In this document: positions 52,234 through 61,876 of the stretch, in pieces
Layout of the letters: the number at the start of each line of letters is the position of its first letter
Position numbering within the stretch: the first letter of the stretch is position 1
Source of the DNA: Pseudomonas moraviensis
GTDB lineage: Bacteria; Pseudomonadota; Gammaproteobacteria; Pseudomonadales; Pseudomonadaceae
Direction: 5' to 3'
Assembly: GCF_900105805.1 (NCBI RefSeq)
Contig: NZ_LT629788.1
Coordinates: 2,542,001 to 2,606,000 of the forward strand
DNA length: 64,000 nt
Notes under the pieces: generated by a model
The model's database searches: none
What the model was told of the DNA's origin: nothing
The model's input: the letters and a program-made list of their open reading frames with translations, nothing else
Position numbers and translations under genes: made by a program

Positions 52234-53600
52234 TTTTCCCGCTCTCGATCGTCAGTCTGTTTGCTCTGGTCAGCTTGGGTTTGCTGGCCAGTCCCTGGCC
52301 TTATCTGGCTCCGGGAGCGGTGATTGGCCTGGTCGGTTTTACCGTCCTGTACCGCAAGCCGACCTGGGGCCTGCTCGGCATTGCCGCGCTGGTGCCGTTC
52401 GAAGGTTTCTTCAAGGACAGCTCGGTGTCGGGGAGCAAGTTGCTCGGCGCCTCGCTGGCAGTGATCGTGATGCTGCAATTGGCGCTGCACCAGATTCCGT
52501 CGCAGCGCCTGCGCAGCAATCTGTGGCACTGCCTGATCGGCTTCATGGTTGTGTATTTTCTCAGCCTGCTCAATACCGATGACATGGGCATGTCGCTGGG
52601 ACACCTGCGCGAACTCAGCGTTGGTCTGGTGCTGTTTGTCATTACGTTGTTGATTGGCCGCGAACTGAACCTCGACCTGTTCGCCCGGCTGGTGACCCTC
52701 GCCGTCACCGCGACCTGCGCCATGGCGATGTTCTCGGCGAAGTTCCAGGATCAGGGGCGCGCCGCCGGCCTGCTCGAAGACCCCAACGCCTTCGCCATGC
52801 TCATCGCCTTCGCCATTCCTCTCGGACTGCTGCTGGTGATCCGCAGCCCGAACCTGCTGCACCGCCTGTTCTGGGGCGCCTGCTGCCTGCTGTTGCTGGG
52901 TGGCATGACCAAGACCGAATCACGCTCAGGCCTGGTGGTATTGGCGTTGAGCCTGCTCATCGGCATCTGGCACTACCGCGCGCAACTGACCCACATTCGT
53001 CCACGGCACCTGGGGTTCGTCATGCTCGGTGCGGCCATCGTGATTCCGCTGGCGATCTACGCCATGCCGGCCGGTTACCTGGCGCGGATCCAGTCATTGA
53101 GCATCCTCAGCGCCGGCTCCAAGGCGCAGGACGAATCCCTCGGGCGCCGTGCTTCCTACATCGTCGTCGGCAGCCAGATGATCCGCGAGCACCCGGTGCT
53201 CGGCTCCGGCCCCGGCACCTTCCCGTTGCATTACGCGACCACCGGTTACGCCAAGGCGTTTTCCGCCAACCGCAAGATCGGCGACCTGTACCGCCGCGCC
53301 CACAACACCTATCTGGAAATCTTCAGCGAACTGGGCGTGCCCGCCGGGCTGTTCTTCGTCGGCATGCTCGGGCTCGGTCTGTACAACCTGATCCGCGCGC
53401 GGGCGGCGTGGATGCTGCGCGGTGATGGACACAGGGCAGACATGATGACCCATTTGGGTGTGAGCTTTCTGTCGCTGACCCTGTTCCTGATGTTCCTCAG
53501 CGCGCCGAACCAGAAGTACGTGTGGATCATGCTGGCGCTGACCAGCGTGCTGCGCGTCAAGGCCGAGCAGGCGCCACTGACTACGGAGACGCAGGCATGA
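52230..53600 (+). CDS. Wzy-like polymerase (O-antigen ligase family)
   Basis: A 456-residue membrane protein with about 12 helices. It carries the long periplasmic loop and conserved motif of the Wzy_C/O-antigen ligase family (EHPVLGSGPGTFPLHYA and RRAHNTYLEIFSELGVPAG near residues 325-370). It would polymerise flipped repeat units in the periplasm. ATG overlaps the stop of the glycosyltransferase gene (ATGA). Confidence 0.87.
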   Translation: MIFPLSIVSLFALVSLGLLASPWPYLAPGAVIGLVGFTVLYRKPTWGLLGIAALVPFEGFFKDSSVSGSKLLGASLAVIVMLQLALHQIPSQRLRSNLWHCLIGFMVVYFLSLLNTDDMGMSLGHLRELSVGLVLFVITLLIGRELNLDLFARLVTLAVTATCAMAMFSAKFQDQGRAAGLLEDPNAFAMLIAFAIPLGLLLVIRSPNLLHRLFWGACCLLLLGGMTKTESRSGLVVLALSLLIGIWHYRAQLTHIRPRHLGFVMLGAAIVIPLAIYAMPAGYLARIQSLSILSAGSKAQDESLGRRASYIVVGSQMIREHPVLGSGPGTFPLHYATTGYAKAFSANRKIGDLYRRAHNTYLEIFSELGVPAGLFFVGMLGLGLYNLIRARAAWMLRGDGHRADMMTHLGVSFLSLTLFLMFLSAPNQKYVWIMLALTSVLRVKAEQAPLTTETQA

Positions 53601-54565
53601 AGCGGATCAGCATCGTCATTCCGATGTACAACGAGGCGCGGCACATTGGCCGAACCCTGCTCGCAGCACAAAAAGCCGCACACGCGGCCAATGTCGAGTG
53701 CGAGCTGATCGTGGTCGACAACGGTTCGAACGACCAGGGCCCGCACATTGCCCGGCAGTTCGGCGCAACCGTGCTCAGTTTGCCGGGGCTGTTGATCGGT
53801 GCGCTGCGTAATCGCGGCACGGCGATCGCCAGCGGCGAATGGCTGGCCTTCATCGACGCCGACGTAGAAATGCCGGAAACCTGGCTGCAGCCAACGTTCG
53901 ACATCGAGGCCAGTGGCCAGGCCGATGTGTTCGGCCTGGACCTGCACACGCCGGCCGAGGCGCCATGGTTCGCCACGGCCTGGCAGCGCCGCACTTCGCA
54001 GCCGTCGCACCGCGCCAGCCACAGCGTCGATTGGCTGCCCAGTTCCAACCTGCTGATGCGTCGCGCATGGTTCGACAAGGTCGGCGGTTTCAACGAGGCC
54101 CTGCGCACTGGCGAAGACAAGGAATTCACCCTGCGCTTGCACGAACAGGGCGCGCGCCTGCTGTCGGTCAACGACCTCGTCGCGCTGCATTGGGGTTACG
54201 AGATGAACTGGCGCGAATGGATGGGCAAAGAAATGTGGCGTCAGGGTAGCCATCTGCAACTGCTGCGCACCCATGGCATGAGCCTGCGCCTGCTGCGCTT
54301 CCCGATGCTGTCGTTGTTCGTCTGGCTGCTGGACTTTCTGGCGATCTCGGCGCTGCTCGACGGTTTTCCGCACCACGCGGCGCTAATGGTGACGCTGACC
54401 CTGATGCCGGGTCTGGTACTGAGCGTTCGCCAGAGTATCAAGCACCGTGATCCGGTCTTTACCCTGCAACTGTGGGGCCTGCACTGGCTGCGCCTGCATC
54501 TGGCCGGCGCCGCTTTCATCCTGAGTCTGTGTCAGTGGAACGCAAGGAGGCCTGCCCGTGGCTGA
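53597..54565 (+). CDS. Family 2 glycosyltransferase with C-terminal hydrophobic segments
   Basis: A 322-residue GT-A transferase: SIVIPMYNEARHIGRTLLAA, IVVDNGSND, the DADVEMP acidic motif, and GGFNEALRTGEDKEFTLRLH. Residues about 235-310 include two or three hydrophobic stretches that would attach it to the membrane. It starts four bases inside the Wzy stop. Donor and linkage unknown. Confidence 0.88.
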   Translation: MKRISIVIPMYNEARHIGRTLLAAQKAAHAANVECELIVVDNGSNDQGPHIARQFGATVLSLPGLLIGALRNRGTAIASGEWLAFIDADVEMPETWLQPTFDIEASGQADVFGLDLHTPAEAPWFATAWQRRTSQPSHRASHSVDWLPSSNLLMRRAWFDKVGGFNEALRTGEDKEFTLRLHEQGARLLSVNDLVALHWGYEMNWREWMGKEMWRQGSHLQLLRTHGMSLRLLRFPMLSLFVWLLDFLAISALLDGFPHHAALMVTLTLMPGLVLSVRQSIKHRDPVFTLQLWGLHWLRLHLAGAAFILSLCQWNARRPARG

Positions 54566-55694
54566 ATTCATTTTCTGGATGTGCCTGTTGCTGCCGGTCT
54601 ACGCCTACGTCGGCTACCCGCTGTTGCTGACGATCCTCGCGCCGCTGTTTCCGGCGTGGCGACACACGCCGGCACCGCCGCTGAACGTCAGCATCGTCAT
54701 CGCTGCGCACAACGAGGCGCGGCATATCGAGCACAAGTTGCGCACGCTGCTGGCCCAGGATTATCAACCGGCGACGCTGCAGATCATCCTCGCCAGCGAC
54801 GGCTCGACGGACGACACCGTGGCCTGCGCGCACAAAGTGATTGATCCGCGCATCACCGTCCTCGACCTGCCGCGTCAGGGCAAAGCCGCCACGTTGAATG
54901 CCGGCGCGGCCCTGAGCAGCGGCGACATTCTGGTGTTCACCGATGCCGACAACCAATGGTCGCGCGATACCCTCGGCCACTTGCTCGCGCCGCTGAGCGA
55001 TCCGCAGGTCGGCGCCTGCGCCGGGCACATGGTGATACCAGTCACCGGTGGCGGCCTGAGCATCGGCGACAGTCTGTATCGGCATTACGAAGGCTGGTTG
55101 CGCCGGGTCGAGAATCGCACCGGCTGCATGGTCTCCGCCGACGGCGCCCTGCTCGCCTTGCGCCGCGAACTGTTCCAGAACGTGCCGGCCGAAGTCAACG
55201 ACGACTTCTTTATCAGCACCTGCGCACCGGTGGCCGGCAAGCGCATCGTCTACGTGCCCGAAGCGCAAGTGATCGACCATGGCGTCGACGAGGCGGACAA
55301 ACAGTTTCGCCGCCGGCAGCGCGTCACCGTCGGCGGCCTGCAAAGCCTGGCCCAGCGCCGCGAGCTGCTCAATCCGCTCAAGCATGGCCTGTATTCCCTG
55401 GCGTTGATCAGCCACAAACTGATCCGCCGCCTGGCGCCGGTGCTGCTGCTGCCGTTGCTGCTGAGCAATTGCTGGCTGTGGGAAGAACACGGCTTCTATC
55501 GCCTGAGCCTGATCGCGCAACTGTTCGGCTACAGCGTGGCGATTGCCGGGCTGCTGGATGGGCAACACCGCTTGCCGAAACCGTTCCGCCTCGCCGCGTT
55601 TCTGCTGGTCACCCTCGCCGGGATGAGTCTTGGCCTGTGGCAGTTCCTGCGTGGCCAGCGGTATGCCCAGTGGAATCCGGAACAGAACCGTTAA
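54558..55694 (+). CDS. Membrane-integral family 2 glycosyltransferase
   Basis: A 378-residue GT2 of the processive-like layout. A first helix (FIFWMCLLLPVYAYVGYPLL) leads to SIVIAAHNEARHIEHKLRTL, LASDGSTDDT, FTDADNQWS (metal motif), DDFFIS and QFRRRQRVTVGG. It ends in several membrane helices. The QFRRRQR block is the QxxRW-like region. A GTG start with AAGGAGG upstream overlaps the preceding gene by eight bases. Confidence 0.88.
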   Translation: MAEFIFWMCLLLPVYAYVGYPLLLTILAPLFPAWRHTPAPPLNVSIVIAAHNEARHIEHKLRTLLAQDYQPATLQIILASDGSTDDTVACAHKVIDPRITVLDLPRQGKAATLNAGAALSSGDILVFTDADNQWSRDTLGHLLAPLSDPQVGACAGHMVIPVTGGGLSIGDSLYRHYEGWLRRVENRTGCMVSADGALLALRRELFQNVPAEVNDDFFISTCAPVAGKRIVYVPEAQVIDHGVDEADKQFRRRQRVTVGGLQSLAQRRELLNPLKHGLYSLALISHKLIRRLAPVLLLPLLLSNCWLWEEHGFYRLSLIAQLFGYSVAIAGLLDGQHRLPKPFRLAAFLLVTLAGMSLGLWQFLRGQRYAQWNPEQNR

Positions 55695-55707
55695 GAGGAC
55701 CGAAGCC

Positions 55708-56709
55708 ATGGCGATCAAACAACTGATAAAAAGCACCAGTGGCTGGCTCTATCTAAACTCCCCGGTGGGTCGTCAGCAGTTGCAGGGCGCCGGGGTGATT
55801 CTGATGCTGCACCGCGTGCTGTCGAATGACCGCGCAGCCGACCTGCCGCACCGCAATGAATTGTGCGTCGGGCCCAAGGCGTTCGAGCATTTGCTGGTGT
55901 GGCTGCGCAAGCATTTCGACTGCGTGCCGCTGATGGAAATCCTCCAGCCCAACGCTTTGCGCAGCGAACGCCCGCGCGTGGCGCTGACCTTCGACGATGG
56001 CTGGCGCGACAACGCGGTCAACGCGTTTGCACTGCTGCAAAAACATCAAGTGCCAGCGAGCATTTTCCTCTCCACCGATTTCATCGGCAGTCGCCAACGG
56101 TTCTGGTGGGAAAGCCTCGGCGAAACCCTCTGGGGCAGCCACGGTGAAAAGGCGCGCATGCACCTGATTGAATGCCTGCACGCGTGCAAACATCCGCTAC
56201 CAGTGCTGCTCGATGACATCGATGTCGAGCGCCGCAGTCTGGCGTTGCTGCATTACCTGCAAGGGCTGAAAAGCCTGGCGCCGCAGGAGCTGGAACAGCT
56301 CACCGACGAATGCCCGAAAGACGCTCTGCCACAGGCACTGGACTGGCATCAGGTGCGTGCGATGGAAGCCTCCGGTCTGGTGCGTTTCGGCCCGCACGGC
56401 GCCAGCCACGCGATCCTCACCGGCCTCGACGACGTGCGCCTGAGCGAAGAAATCCGCCGCAGCCGCGACGCCTTGAACAACGGCTGCAACCGACCGTTGC
56501 CGGTTTACTGCTACCCCAACGGCGACAACGATGAACGCGTGCGCCAGCAGGTCGCCGATCATGATTACCCGTTTGCGCTGGGCACCGGCACCGGGATCTA
56601 TCGCGGCGACGGCGACCCGTTGAACCTGCCGCGTTTCGGCGTCAGCCAGCGCACCGCCCGCCATCCGCAATTGCTGTCGTGGCGGATCTACCGAGGAGCG
56701 CGGCCATGA
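55708..56709 (+). CDS. Polysaccharide deacetylase (NodB family)
   Basis: A 333-residue metal-dependent deacetylase. The catalytic/metal motif is TFDDG (residues 94-98); the HxxxH zinc pair is in GPHGASHAILT and the YCYPNG block supplies the active-site loop. No clear signal peptide, so it may act on the lipid-linked unit in the cytoplasm or be N-terminally anchored. It would remove acetyl groups from amino sugars of the repeat unit or polymer. It overlaps the flippase start by four bases. Confidence 0.88.
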   Translation: MAIKQLIKSTSGWLYLNSPVGRQQLQGAGVILMLHRVLSNDRAADLPHRNELCVGPKAFEHLLVWLRKHFDCVPLMEILQPNALRSERPRVALTFDDGWRDNAVNAFALLQKHQVPASIFLSTDFIGSRQRFWWESLGETLWGSHGEKARMHLIECLHACKHPLPVLLDDIDVERRSLALLHYLQGLKSLAPQELEQLTDECPKDALPQALDWHQVRAMEASGLVRFGPHGASHAILTGLDDVRLSEEIRRSRDALNNGCNRPLPVYCYPNGDNDERVRQQVADHDYPFALGTGTGIYRGDGDPLNLPRFGVSQRTARHPQLLSWRIYRGARP

Positions 56710-58010
56710 GCCGAGGCAACTACCTCAAGCACCTGGCGCTAAGCATGGGCACCAAACTGGCGATGATCGCCCTGCGTTTGCTGCGCAACGTGTTGCTCGC
56801 GCGGATTCTCGGGCCCAGCGAACGCGGCTTGTTCGCCCTGCTCAGCACTTTGCCGGATCTGATCAGCGCCGCCACCAGCGGCGGATTGAATACGGCGGTC
56901 GGTTATCAGGCGGCGAAGCAGCGGCCGATGGGTTTGCTGCTCAGCCAGGTGCTGGTGTTCGGTTGCCTGTTGGCCGGTTTGCTGACATTGCTGGTGGTCG
57001 CGCTGGTACGCGAATTCGGCGCGCAGCTGGACGTGACCGTGCAACTGGGCCTGCTCGCCTGGCTGTTGCTGTTGGCGGTGCCGTTGACCGTGTTGAAAAG
57101 CGGCCTGCTGACACTGCACAACGCCTCGGGTGGCGTGGTCGCGTTCAACGTCTTGCGGCTGATCGAATCGCTGGCGCCGCTGTTGCTGTTCGTCGCGCTG
57201 TTCTGGATGTGGCAGAGCGCAGCGCTGGAGGCGGCGCTGATCAGCTGGCTGGCAGGTATCAGTCTGGTGGTGCTCGCCGGTTGGGTCTGGCTGAAGCGGG
57301 CGCAGCCCTTGCAGCTGCAATGGGATCGCGCCAGCCAGAACGAACTGCTGCGCTTCAGTGCGCGCAGCCATCCCGATCTGCTGTTTCAGCAAGTGATTCT
57401 GCGCTCCGATTACCTGTTCATCGGCGCCCTGCTCGGCAGCACCGCGCTGGGCCATTACGCCATGGCGAGCGCTGCTGCCGAATTGCTGCTGATCGTCCCC
57501 GAAGCGGTGACCACACCCTTGATGAAGCGCCTGCTGCAACAGGATGAAGGCATGGACAAGGTCACTCCGCTGGCATTGCGCCTGACCGCAACGGTAATGC
57601 TCGGCGCCTGCCTGAGCATGGCCGTGATCGGCGAATGGTTGATCGTTACTCTGTTTGGCGCTGCCTACCAGCCGGCATATCCGGCGCTGCTGGCGTTGCT
57701 GCCGGGCCTGCTGGGCCTGTGCTACGCGAGCATTCTGCGCCTGGACTTGCTGGGCAAGAATCGCCCCGGCACGGTGTCGTTGTTGATGGGCCTGGGCGCG
57801 CTGCTCAATCTGGCGTTGAACCTGATACTGATTCCGGCCTACGGCATTGTCGGCGCCGCTGCCGCCTCATCGATCGCCTATCTGGCAGTGACCGTGGCCA
57901 TGCTCGTGCTGTATTGCCGTTTGAGCGGCGTGCCGTTCTGGCAAACCCTGATCATCCTGCCCCGCGACGTGCTGCCGATGTGGTCGATGCTGCAGAGGAA
58001 GCCGGCATGA
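56706..58010 (+). CDS. Wzx-like polysaccharide flippase
   Basis: A 434-residue protein with about 12 hydrophobic helices of the MOP/MVF flippase superfamily. It begins with the typical MGTKLAMIALRLLRNVLLAR and LGPSERGLFALLSTLPDLIS. It would flip the undecaprenyl-linked repeat unit across the inner membrane. Together with the Wzy, Wza and Wzz homologues this makes the locus a complete Wzx/Wzy-dependent system. Confidence 0.88.
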   Translation: MSRGNYLKHLALSMGTKLAMIALRLLRNVLLARILGPSERGLFALLSTLPDLISAATSGGLNTAVGYQAAKQRPMGLLLSQVLVFGCLLAGLLTLLVVALVREFGAQLDVTVQLGLLAWLLLLAVPLTVLKSGLLTLHNASGGVVAFNVLRLIESLAPLLLFVALFWMWQSAALEAALISWLAGISLVVLAGWVWLKRAQPLQLQWDRASQNELLRFSARSHPDLLFQQVILRSDYLFIGALLGSTALGHYAMASAAAELLLIVPEAVTTPLMKRLLQQDEGMDKVTPLALRLTATVMLGACLSMAVIGEWLIVTLFGAAYQPAYPALLALLPGLLGLCYASILRLDLLGKNRPGTVSLLMGLGALLNLALNLILIPAYGIVGAAAASSIAYLAVTVAMLVLYCRLSGVPFWQTLIILPRDVLPMWSMLQRKPA

Positions 58011-59926
58011 AAGGCTGGTACCTGCTGTTCGGACTCGGCTTGTCGCTGGACGCTTTGGCGGCGTCGATGCGCTGGGGCGAGATTCGTGACGGCAGTCTGT
58101 TTCTGCAAACCGATCAGTCCGACAGCGTGACCGTGCGCTGGACCCCGGCGTGGCAAGCGGATGCCAACGAAGAGCAGCTGTACCTGCTCGACGGTCGCGG
58201 CAAATTGCTCGGCGAACGCTTGATCAAGGCCAGCGAAACCCGTGGCAGTCAGCGCTGGCCGCTGCTGCCCGGTGCGGCGAGTTATCGGCTGGAAATTCCT
58301 GGCTACAGCTTCCGCCACTACCGCATCGAACACGATGAGCGCACCGTCGCCTTGTTTGCCCCGGCCAAAGTGCACTTCAGTGCCGAAAGCAAGAATGGCG
58401 ACGTGCTGTATTTCAAAGTTGCGGCCGGTGAGCACGCAGTGCTCGCCGGCAAATTCCATGGCGGCGTCACCGCACTGCAGGCGCAGCAGGTCGGCGACCA
58501 CCAGGCACTGACCCTCGCATTGAAACCCTATCGCGCCTATTGGCAGTTCGATCAGGTTGCGTTGCCGGTCAGCCCGCGCGAGCAGGTCTGGCGCCTGCAA
58601 CTGCAAGGCAGCGGCAAAGCGGCGTTCTGGCTCGATGGTACGGCCAATCTGTTTGCGCAGAATCCGCAGCAACTGCAACCGCTGCGCGAAGAGGTCGGAG
58701 ATGTGCGGCTGGTACTGCATGACAAAGTCCTTGGACGCACGCCGGATCTTGGCATCGCTCTGCCCTACGTGATGCCGCCAGCGGCCAGCCATGCGCTGCT
58801 CGATGCGCTGAAGCCGACGGCGGCGAGCTATTACAGTTTTGTCGACGTCACCGCGCAGAATCCGCAGTTCGAGGACGCATTCCGCCGGGTCTATCAGCAG
58901 CGCTTCGGCATTCGCAACGACATCACCCTGCTGGCCGGCAGTCAGCGCCAGGCCGATCTGCGCGCCGACGTGCAGAGCAACAGCGGCCTCGACGCCTGGC
59001 TGGCGAGCACCCGCGCCCTCGGCGGCAACGGCACGCATTACATCGGCTTTGCCGACGAGCCCAATCTCAACTACTCCAGCTATGGGCAATATCAGGCGAT
59101 TTTCGCCAGCATGGCCCGTCAGGTGCGCAGCGACCCGGCGAATGCCCGCGCCGGTGTACGCATCGCCATGCCGGCCAGTTCGCGATTGGTCAACGGCCCG
59201 TTCGCCGATAACGCGGCGGGCAAGCGCGGGATCGATTGGGCGCGGCGCCTGCTCAGCGAGTCAGCCGACCAGATCGATGCACTGGCCTGGCATGAATGGA
59301 TGATTCGCGATCTGCTCGCCACCCGTGTCTACCGCGACAGTGTGCGGCGCGCCGCCGAACTGGTCGGCCTCGACGCCAATGGTCAGCCGCGCAAGGCCTT
59401 GCTCCTCGATCAGACCAACTTGTCCAGCGGCTCCAGCCTCAGCCCCTACGATCAGGAAACCCATTACACCTCGCTGTGGTGGGCGTCGGTGGTGATCAAC
59501 GCCTCGCAGGACGGTTTGCTGAGCATGCTCAACTGGTTTCAGGCCGCCGATGAGCCGCGATACCCCAAAGGCATGTTGCGCGTATTGGGCGAGGATCGCT
59601 TCGAGCTGAAACCGGTCGGTCTGGCCCAGCAATTCATCGCCCGCCACTGGCTGCGGCAAGTGCTGCAATTGGACAACGACGCCTTCGAGGTGGATGTGCT
59701 GGCGATGGCCGGCGACGAGCAGCGCACGTTGCTCGGAGTGAACAAAGGAACGCGCCTGCAACGCGTCGATCTGAGCGGCGCCCGCTGCCCGTTGAACCAT
59801 GGCGCGCTGCGGTACTTCGGCGCCGACAATCGCAGCCGCGACGCACCGTTTGCCTGCGACAACGGGCGCGTGCGTTTCGAACTGCCGGGACAAACCCTGT
59901 TTGCCCTGCGCTGGAGCGCTTCATGA
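58007..59926 (+). CDS. Exported protein with probable glycoside-hydrolase fold
   Basis: A 639-residue exported protein (signal YLLFGLGLSLDALA). An N-terminal beta-rich region (about 1-260) is followed by a TIM-barrel-like part. In it HYIGFADEPNLNYSSY carries an acid in the DEPN context expected of a general acid/base. DALAWHEWMIRDLLATR follows, and a C-terminal beta domain ends in FELPGQTLFALRWS. The layout resembles GH39-type enzymes such as PslG that sit in Pseudomonas exopolysaccharide operons and trim polymer in the periplasm. The catalytic role is inferred; no family was named with certainty. ATG overlaps the flippase stop. Confidence 0.65.
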   Translation: MKGWYLLFGLGLSLDALAASMRWGEIRDGSLFLQTDQSDSVTVRWTPAWQADANEEQLYLLDGRGKLLGERLIKASETRGSQRWPLLPGAASYRLEIPGYSFRHYRIEHDERTVALFAPAKVHFSAESKNGDVLYFKVAAGEHAVLAGKFHGGVTALQAQQVGDHQALTLALKPYRAYWQFDQVALPVSPREQVWRLQLQGSGKAAFWLDGTANLFAQNPQQLQPLREEVGDVRLVLHDKVLGRTPDLGIALPYVMPPAASHALLDALKPTAASYYSFVDVTAQNPQFEDAFRRVYQQRFGIRNDITLLAGSQRQADLRADVQSNSGLDAWLASTRALGGNGTHYIGFADEPNLNYSSYGQYQAIFASMARQVRSDPANARAGVRIAMPASSRLVNGPFADNAAGKRGIDWARRLLSESADQIDALAWHEWMIRDLLATRVYRDSVRRAAELVGLDANGQPRKALLLDQTNLSSGSSLSPYDQETHYTSLWWASVVINASQDGLLSMLNWFQAADEPRYPKGMLRVLGEDRFELKPVGLAQQFIARHWLRQVLQLDNDAFEVDVLAMAGDEQRTLLGVNKGTRLQRVDLSGARCPLNHGALRYFGADNRSRDAPFACDNGRVRFELPGQTLFALRWSAS

Positions 59927-59994
59927 GCCGCCCTTCGATGCTCTGCCGCGCGGGCTTGATGCCGCGCAGGGCACCCTCATCAGGAGAAGAGACC

Positions 59995-60684
59995 ATGGAT
60001 GTTTTGCAAAAACTCAGCGGACATATTCGTCGGAAAGGCCTGCGAGCGACCTTGGGCAAGATCCGCAAACTGTACATTTTTTCCCATCAGCAACTGCTGT
60101 GGATGGAGCGCGATCTGGTCAGCCCGGTGCCGCCGCACCGCCTCAAACCCTATCCGCCACTGCGCGTGGTCAGGATTACGGCGGACAACGCCAGCGCTTT
60201 CGCACGCTACTTTGGCGACCGTGTCGGCACGATGGCCGAGCTGGCCAAAGAGGGCCATACCGGGCACATGCATGTCGACGAGCAAGGCGATGCCGTAGCG
60301 TTTATCTGGGGCACCCCGCGCGATTATTTCGACCGGCATTACTACGGCTGCCGGTTCCCGGTGAAACCCGGTGAGTTCTTCGAGTTCGGTGGCGAACTGG
60401 CCCGGGCGTACTGGGGGACGGAGCTGTCGGTAGACCTGCAATTGCGCCTGTGGGAAGCCATGGCCGCCCAGGGCTGCCGCAAAGTGGTCGATGTCTGTGA
60501 GTCGACCAACATACCGGCGCTCAAGCTGCACCTGCGCATGAGCTATACCGAACAACAGCGGATCATGAATATCTACACGCTGTTCGGTCGCTGGCGCTTC
60601 TATCGCGAAACCCGCTACAGCGGTTCGCGCCTGGCGGCGCTGGGTAAAACTTCCCGTCCACCTGTCAACGCAACGGCGGCCTGA
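59995..60684 (+). CDS. GNAT-like protein, first of two paralogues
   Basis: A 229-residue cytoplasmic protein. It has a conserved N-terminal block LLWMERDLVSPVPPHRL and then a GNAT-like acyltransferase part (FGDRVGTMAELAKEGHTGHM, FFEFGGELARAYWG, STNIPALKLHLRMSY). The last block is the usual GNAT C-terminal acetyl-CoA helix pattern. A near relative with about two-thirds the same residues lies at 62709-63401. GGAGAAGAGACC precedes the start. A role in acylating an amino sugar of the repeat unit is inferred. Confidence 0.72.
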   Translation: MDVLQKLSGHIRRKGLRATLGKIRKLYIFSHQQLLWMERDLVSPVPPHRLKPYPPLRVVRITADNASAFARYFGDRVGTMAELAKEGHTGHMHVDEQGDAVAFIWGTPRDYFDRHYYGCRFPVKPGEFFEFGGELARAYWGTELSVDLQLRLWEAMAAQGCRKVVDVCESTNIPALKLHLRMSYTEQQRIMNIYTLFGRWRFYRETRYSGSRLAALGKTSRPPVNATAA

Positions 60685-60688
60685 ACCT

Positions 60689-61876
60689 ATGGTGATGCGA
60701 TTCGAATGGCGCACGTCCCTGTGCGCCGCCGACTTCCCGGCAACCGCCTATGAAACGCTGCGCCTGGGCGTGGCCGACCATACGCCGTTCAACAATCTCG
60801 GTTGGTTGTGCGCGGCGGAACAGGCCTTGGGCGAGGACCAACGCCTGCACATTCTGCTCGGTTGGGAAGCCGCAGAACTGCGTCTGTGCCTGCCGCTTGT
60901 GGCGAGCCGCGAGCGCTTCGCCGGCGTGCCGTTTCGGGTCTTGCATCACTTGGGTTATCCGCTGGCCGATCGTCTGGCTTTGCTGTCGCTGCTCGGCGGC
61001 GAGGACATGCACGAGGCGCTGGTGCTGATTCGCCAGCGTCTGCCGCATGCGCTGTTGCAACTCAATGAGCTGTCGGAACCGGCGGGAGAAGAAAGTGCCG
61101 TCACCGCATGGATGGCACGCAGCTCCACGGCCGAACGACGCCTGAGCTGCCGGGTGCCGGTGCATCTGATCAGCGAAGCCGACCATCAGGAAGTCTCGGG
61201 CGACCCGCGCTACAAACTGCGCCGGGCACGCAAAAGGATTGCCGCGTGCGGTGCGCAGATTCGCCGGATCACCCCGGATGCGCTGAGCATGGGTGCCTTG
61301 TTGCAGACCCTCGGCGAAGTCGAGGCGGTGAGCTGGAAAGGCGATGAAGGCGTCGGGATTTTCGCCACACCGCGCAGTCGCCAATGGATCGAACGCGCCT
61401 TCACCGCCCTCGCCGGCCAAGGCCTGGTGCGCGTGGTGATGCTCGAGCTGAACGGTCGCTGCATCAGCTATCGCCTCGGCCTGCTCGAACAGGGCCGGCT
61501 CTACGATTACAACCTTGCATTCCTGCCGCAATACGCCGACCTGGGCAGTGGCCGGGTGTTGCTGGAGGAATGGATTCGCTGGGGCCTGGATGAGCACTGG
61601 CGCTGGATCGATGCGTCACGGGTGAGCCTGGAAAAATCCAGCCATCAACTGCACGAGCGCATGACCGGGCAACTGGAACACTGGCGCTGGAGTTTCTATT
61701 CGTGGCGCCCAAGTGGGCTGGCATTGGGTCTGGCGTTGCGCATCTGGTATCGCTGCAAGCCCGCCGTGCAGCAGTGGCGAGCCCGCCGTGCAAACAAAAA
61801 AACTGCAGCACTGGTGCAACCTGTCGCAATCACTCCGGAGGGCGGCCATGCCTCGCCAAGTCATAGTCAACGCTGA
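60689..61876 (+). CDS. FemAB/BioF2-type acyltransferase
   Basis: A 395-residue protein with tandem GNAT-fold features of the BioF2-like/FemAB family. The block KLRRARKRIAACGAQIRRIT, the EVEAVSWKGDEG segment and GRCISYRLGLLEQGRLYDYN, ending in YADLGSGRVLLEEWI, match the family. Members in exopolysaccharide loci modify sugars with an acyl or aminoacyl group. It starts five bases after the first GNAT gene and ends inside the next deacetylase gene. Confidence 0.8.
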   Translation: MVMRFEWRTSLCAADFPATAYETLRLGVADHTPFNNLGWLCAAEQALGEDQRLHILLGWEAAELRLCLPLVASRERFAGVPFRVLHHLGYPLADRLALLSLLGGEDMHEALVLIRQRLPHALLQLNELSEPAGEESAVTAWMARSSTAERRLSCRVPVHLISEADHQEVSGDPRYKLRRARKRIAACGAQIRRITPDALSMGALLQTLGEVEAVSWKGDEGVGIFATPRSRQWIERAFTALAGQGLVRVVMLELNGRCISYRLGLLEQGRLYDYNLAFLPQYADLGSGRVLLEEWIRWGLDEHWRWIDASRVSLEKSSHQLHERMTGQLEHWRWSFYSWRPSGLALGLALRIWYRCKPAVQQWRARRANKKTAALVQPVAITPEGGHASPSHSQR

